In this document: positions 61,272-64,000 of the stretch, piece after piece
How the letters are laid out: every line of letters begins with the position of its first letter
Numbering within the stretch: the stretch's first letter is position 1
Origin: an uncultured Alphaproteobacteria bacterium
GTDB taxonomy: Bacteria; Pseudomonadota; Alphaproteobacteria; HIMB59; GCA-002718135
DNA length: 64,000 bases
NCBI GenBank assembly: GCA_902590695.1
Contig: CACIXR010000008.1
Location: 1 to 64,000, forward strand
Direction of reading: 5' to 3'
The notes under the pieces: generated by a model
Told to the model about the DNA's origin: nothing
What the model saw: the letters and a program-made list of their open reading frames with translations, nothing else
Databases searched by the model: none
Made by a program: the position numbers and the translations under genes

Positions 61272-62714
61272 ATGGAATTATTTCTTAAAATTGTTGCACC
61301 AGTTCAATCTTATGACTTTCAAACCTTTTTTCATAATTTACTTTTGTCACTACCAGCATCGGCATTATTAGGTTTATTATTATTTTTTATCCTCGGGGCA
61401 TTTTCAAGTTTAAAATCTAAAGAACAAAGGCTCTATATTGTAATTGCAACAACTATAGTCATATCTTTTACTGCAGCTTTTTATAATTTAGGTGTTCCAA
61501 CAGAAACATTATTTGCAGTATATTCTGAGTGGTTACATTTAATTGTTAGATGGGTTCATATAATTGTTGGTGTAGCATGGATTGGAACATCATTTTATTT
61601 TAATTGGCTAGATAGTAGACTGGAAAGAGATGATCCAGATTTTAAACATCTTGATGGTTATTTATGGTCTGTTCATTCAGGTGGGTTTTATAGAATTGAA
61701 AAATTAAAAGGACCTCCTAAAAAACTTCCAAAAGTTCTTCATTGGTTTAAATGGGAGGCGTATGCAACTTGGATAAGTGGTTTTGTACTACTTATTTTAG
61801 TTTATTACTTAAATGCAAGTTCTATGATGTTGGGAGCAAGCGGTATTATATTAACACCCTTTCAAGCAATTCTAATATCTATATTCTTACTTATAGGATC
61901 TTGGCTTCTATATGATTATCTTTGTAAAAATGTTTTAAAAGATAATGAGCAAACTTTGATTGCAACTGGTGTATTATTATTTGTATTATTAAGTTATTTT
62001 TTAACCCAAATATATGGATCAAGAGCTGCATATATACATGTTGGAGCAATTATTGGCACCATTATGGCGGCTAATGTTTTTAGAGTCATTATTCCTGCAC
62101 AAAGAAATCTTGTTACATCAGCTGAAAATAATCAAAAGCCAAATTTAAATCTTTCAATAGAAGCAAAAAACAGATCAATACATAATAATTATTTTACCCT
62201 CCCTGTTTTATTTATCATGATTAGCTCACATTTTTCTTTTACGTATGGGGCAGTAAATAATTGGTTAATATTAGCTGTTATATCAATAGCTGGTATTTTA
62301 ACTCGCCATTACTTTAATTTAAGAAATAAAAAACAATATAAATTTTGGATTTTACCATCAGCTGGTTTAATCATGTTTTTTTTAATGACTTTAAGTAGTC
62401 TTTCAATATTTGAAAAAAAAGATGCAAATGCATCTCTTTCTTTAGAATTAGTCAGTTTCAATGAAGTACAAAATATAATTAAATACAGATGTGGAACATG
62501 TCATGCTAAATACCCGACCTTTGAAGGTATTGAAGTAGCACCAAAGGGAGTTGTATATGACACAGCTCAAGATATTGTAAATAATATAAAATTAATCAAA
62601 GCCCAGGCTATTGATGCTGAAATTATGCCTCCGAATAATCTTACTGGTATTACAAAAAATGAAAGAGAGATATTAAAAGTTTGGATTGAGCAAGGAGCAA
62701 ATATCAATAATTAA
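61272..62714 (+). CDS. puuD: membrane urate hydroxylase PuuD with C-terminal cytochrome c domain
   Basis: WLHLIVRWVHIIVGVAWIGTSFYFNWLDSRL; C-terminal RCGTCHAKYPTFEG heme c motif. Confidence 0.93.
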   Translation: MELFLKIVAPVQSYDFQTFFHNLLLSLPASALLGLLLFFILGAFSSLKSKEQRLYIVIATTIVISFTAAFYNLGVPTETLFAVYSEWLHLIVRWVHIIVGVAWIGTSFYFNWLDSRLERDDPDFKHLDGYLWSVHSGGFYRIEKLKGPPKKLPKVLHWFKWEAYATWISGFVLLILVYYLNASSMMLGASGIILTPFQAILISIFLLIGSWLLYDYLCKNVLKDNEQTLIATGVLLFVLLSYFLTQIYGSRAAYIHVGAIIGTIMAANVFRVIIPAQRNLVTSAENNQKPNLNLSIEAKNRSIHNNYFTLPVLFIMISSHFSFTYGAVNNWLILAVISIAGILTRHYFNLRNKKQYKFWILPSAGLIMFFLMTLSSLSIFEKKDANASLSLELVSFNEVQNIIKYRCGTCHAKYPTFEGIEVAPKGVVYDTAQDIVNNIKLIKAQAIDAEIMPPNNLTGITKNEREILKVWIEQGANINN

Positions 62715-63321
62715 CTGGAATGGGGTCTAATGATCTCCATAAATACCATGTGGCTTGTGAACTATATGGACTCCATTTTTTATATAGCAACTTAAGTTTT
62801 CTTTCACTTATAGGAAGCTGAACCTTATAAAGTTTTGAAATAGCTTTCAAAAAACCTAAATCACCTATTGGAAAAATATTTGAACTTCCATAACTAAACA
62901 TTAAAAACATATGAATAGTCCAATTCCCTACTCCTTTTATTTCAATTAAATTATTATAAATTTCTTCTTCAGAAGTTTTATTTATATTTTTTATGAATTT
63001 CTTGTTTTGTAAAAAAAATTTAGAAATATTTCTTATATACAAAATTTTTTGTCTTGAAAGACCACATTTTCTTAAATCTGTAGTACGTAATTTAGATACA
63101 GTTTGTGGTGTTATATTTCTTTTAAGTTTAAAAAATTTAGTTTTCATCGAATCAGCTGCTGATACTGATATTTGTTGACCAATTATTGAATTAATTAATG
63201 AATGAAAATAATTAGAATTTAGATTTAAATATTCATTTCTATAAGTTTGAATTAATTTCTTCAAAACTTTATCATTATTTGATAGGTAAATCTTACCTTT
63301 ATTCCAATATTTAGGCTTCAT
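62704..63321 (-). CDS. DNA-3-methyladenine glycosylase II-like (AlkA, HhH-GPD)
   Basis: SLINSIIGQQISVSAADSM; EIKGVGNWTIHMFLMFSYGSSNIFPIGDLGF. Confidence 0.9.
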   Translation of the reverse strand: MKPKYWNKGKIYLSNNDKVLKKLIQTYRNEYLNLNSNYFHSLINSIIGQQISVSAADSMKTKFFKLKRNITPQTVSKLRTTDLRKCGLSRQKILYIRNISKFFLQNKKFIKNINKTSEEEIYNNLIEIKGVGNWTIHMFLMFSYGSSNIFPIGDLGFLKAISKLYKVQLPISERKLKLLYKKWSPYSSQATWYLWRSLDPIPVNY

Positions 63322-63510
63322 ATGAATTATTATAACAAATTTAAAAAAATTATATCATACATAAATTTTATTTTTGGAATTTATTTATGGGCTTTAGTAA
63401 TATATGCAATATTAAGAGCTACAGGATTAATTAAAAGATTTGCATTGCAAGAACATCTTTTAGGTGAGTATTTATCAATACCTATTAAATTTATTTTAAG
63501 TTTATTTTAA
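63322..63510 (+). CDS. small hypothetical membrane protein (62 aa)
   Basis: ORF with hydrophobic segment between alkA-like and EamA genes. Confidence 0.5.
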   Translation: MNYYNKFKKIISYINFIFGIYLWALVIYAILRATGLIKRFALQEHLLGEYLSIPIKFILSLF

Positions 63511-63518
63511 TAAATAAT

Positions 63519-64000
63519 ATGATTTATTATTACTTTATTGCAATGGCTGCTGCACTCTGTTGGGCAGTGGCATCTTTAGTATCAGCAGATGTTACAAGAA
63601 CTATTGGAGGTTTGGCTTTTAATCGTCTTAGATTATTTTTTGTATCTATAATGTTAATTGCTTACACCTTTTATATAAATACTTGGAATACGATTAGTGT
63701 TGATTACTTATCTGTTATTATAATTTCAGGAATTGTAGGCATATTCTTAGGTGATACTTTATTGTTTATTGCTTTACAAAAAATTGGACCGAGAAGAAAT
63801 AATATTTTATTTTCATTAGCTGCTCCTTTTACTGTCGTAATTAATATTTTTTTTCTAAATGAACTTGCTTCAACCATAAGTATTATTGGATGTTTTGTTG
63901 TTTTTTTTGGTGTTGTTTTTGCAATTTCCTATGGAGATAAAAAGGGATCTGAGCATAGATGGGAAAAGGTAGAAGGTCCGCTTTATATAGGGATTATTTT
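63519..64000 (+). CDS. EamA/DMT family transporter, 3' truncated by window edge
   Basis: MIYYYFIAMAAALCWAVASLVSADVTRTIGGLAFNRLRLFF...GIVGIFLGDTLLFIALQKIGPRRNNILFSLAAPFTVVINIFFLNE. Confidence 0.85.
   Translation, partial: MIYYYFIAMAAALCWAVASLVSADVTRTIGGLAFNRLRLFFVSIMLIAYTFYINTWNTISVDYLSVIIISGIVGIFLGDTLLFIALQKIGPRRNNILFSLAAPFTVVINIFFLNELASTISIIGCFVVFFGVVFAISYGDKKGSEHRWEKVEGPLYIGII

Overview
64-kb window of a very AT-rich, gene-dense bacterial chromosome, probably a streamlined marine alphaproteobacterium (inferred from gene content and base composition only). I saw no mobile elements, CRISPR arrays, rRNA or recognisable local transcription factors. Core blocks: recG 3' end, tRNA-Lys(TTT), coaD-gyrA, ssb/uvrA, sodB, secF-secD-yajC, htpG. 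Metabolic blocks: (i) a cluster at ~16.6-22.5 kb with a GTP cyclohydrolase II carrying a degenerate RibB-like N-terminus, a RibD-reductase-only protein, a methyltransferase, a GT4 glycosyltransferase, a PTPS-fold protein lacking canonical catalytic residues, a zinc-less MDR dehydrogenase and a creatininase-family hydrolase; this is the best candidate for an undescribed pteridine/pyrimidine-derived pathway; (ii) mtkB-mtkA-mcl (malate thiokinase + malyl-CoA lyase); (iii) a 1003-aa APH kinase + M23 peptidase + class III aminotransferase fusion; (iv) psuK-psuG plus a nucleoside hydrolase; (v) trpB2-DUF1015-serC-serA; (vi) a compact divergent purine-catabolism locus with a BMP/NupABC-type transporter covering every step from guanine/xanthine to glyoxylate. 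All calls come from reading the sequence and recalling family motifs; no database search was run.
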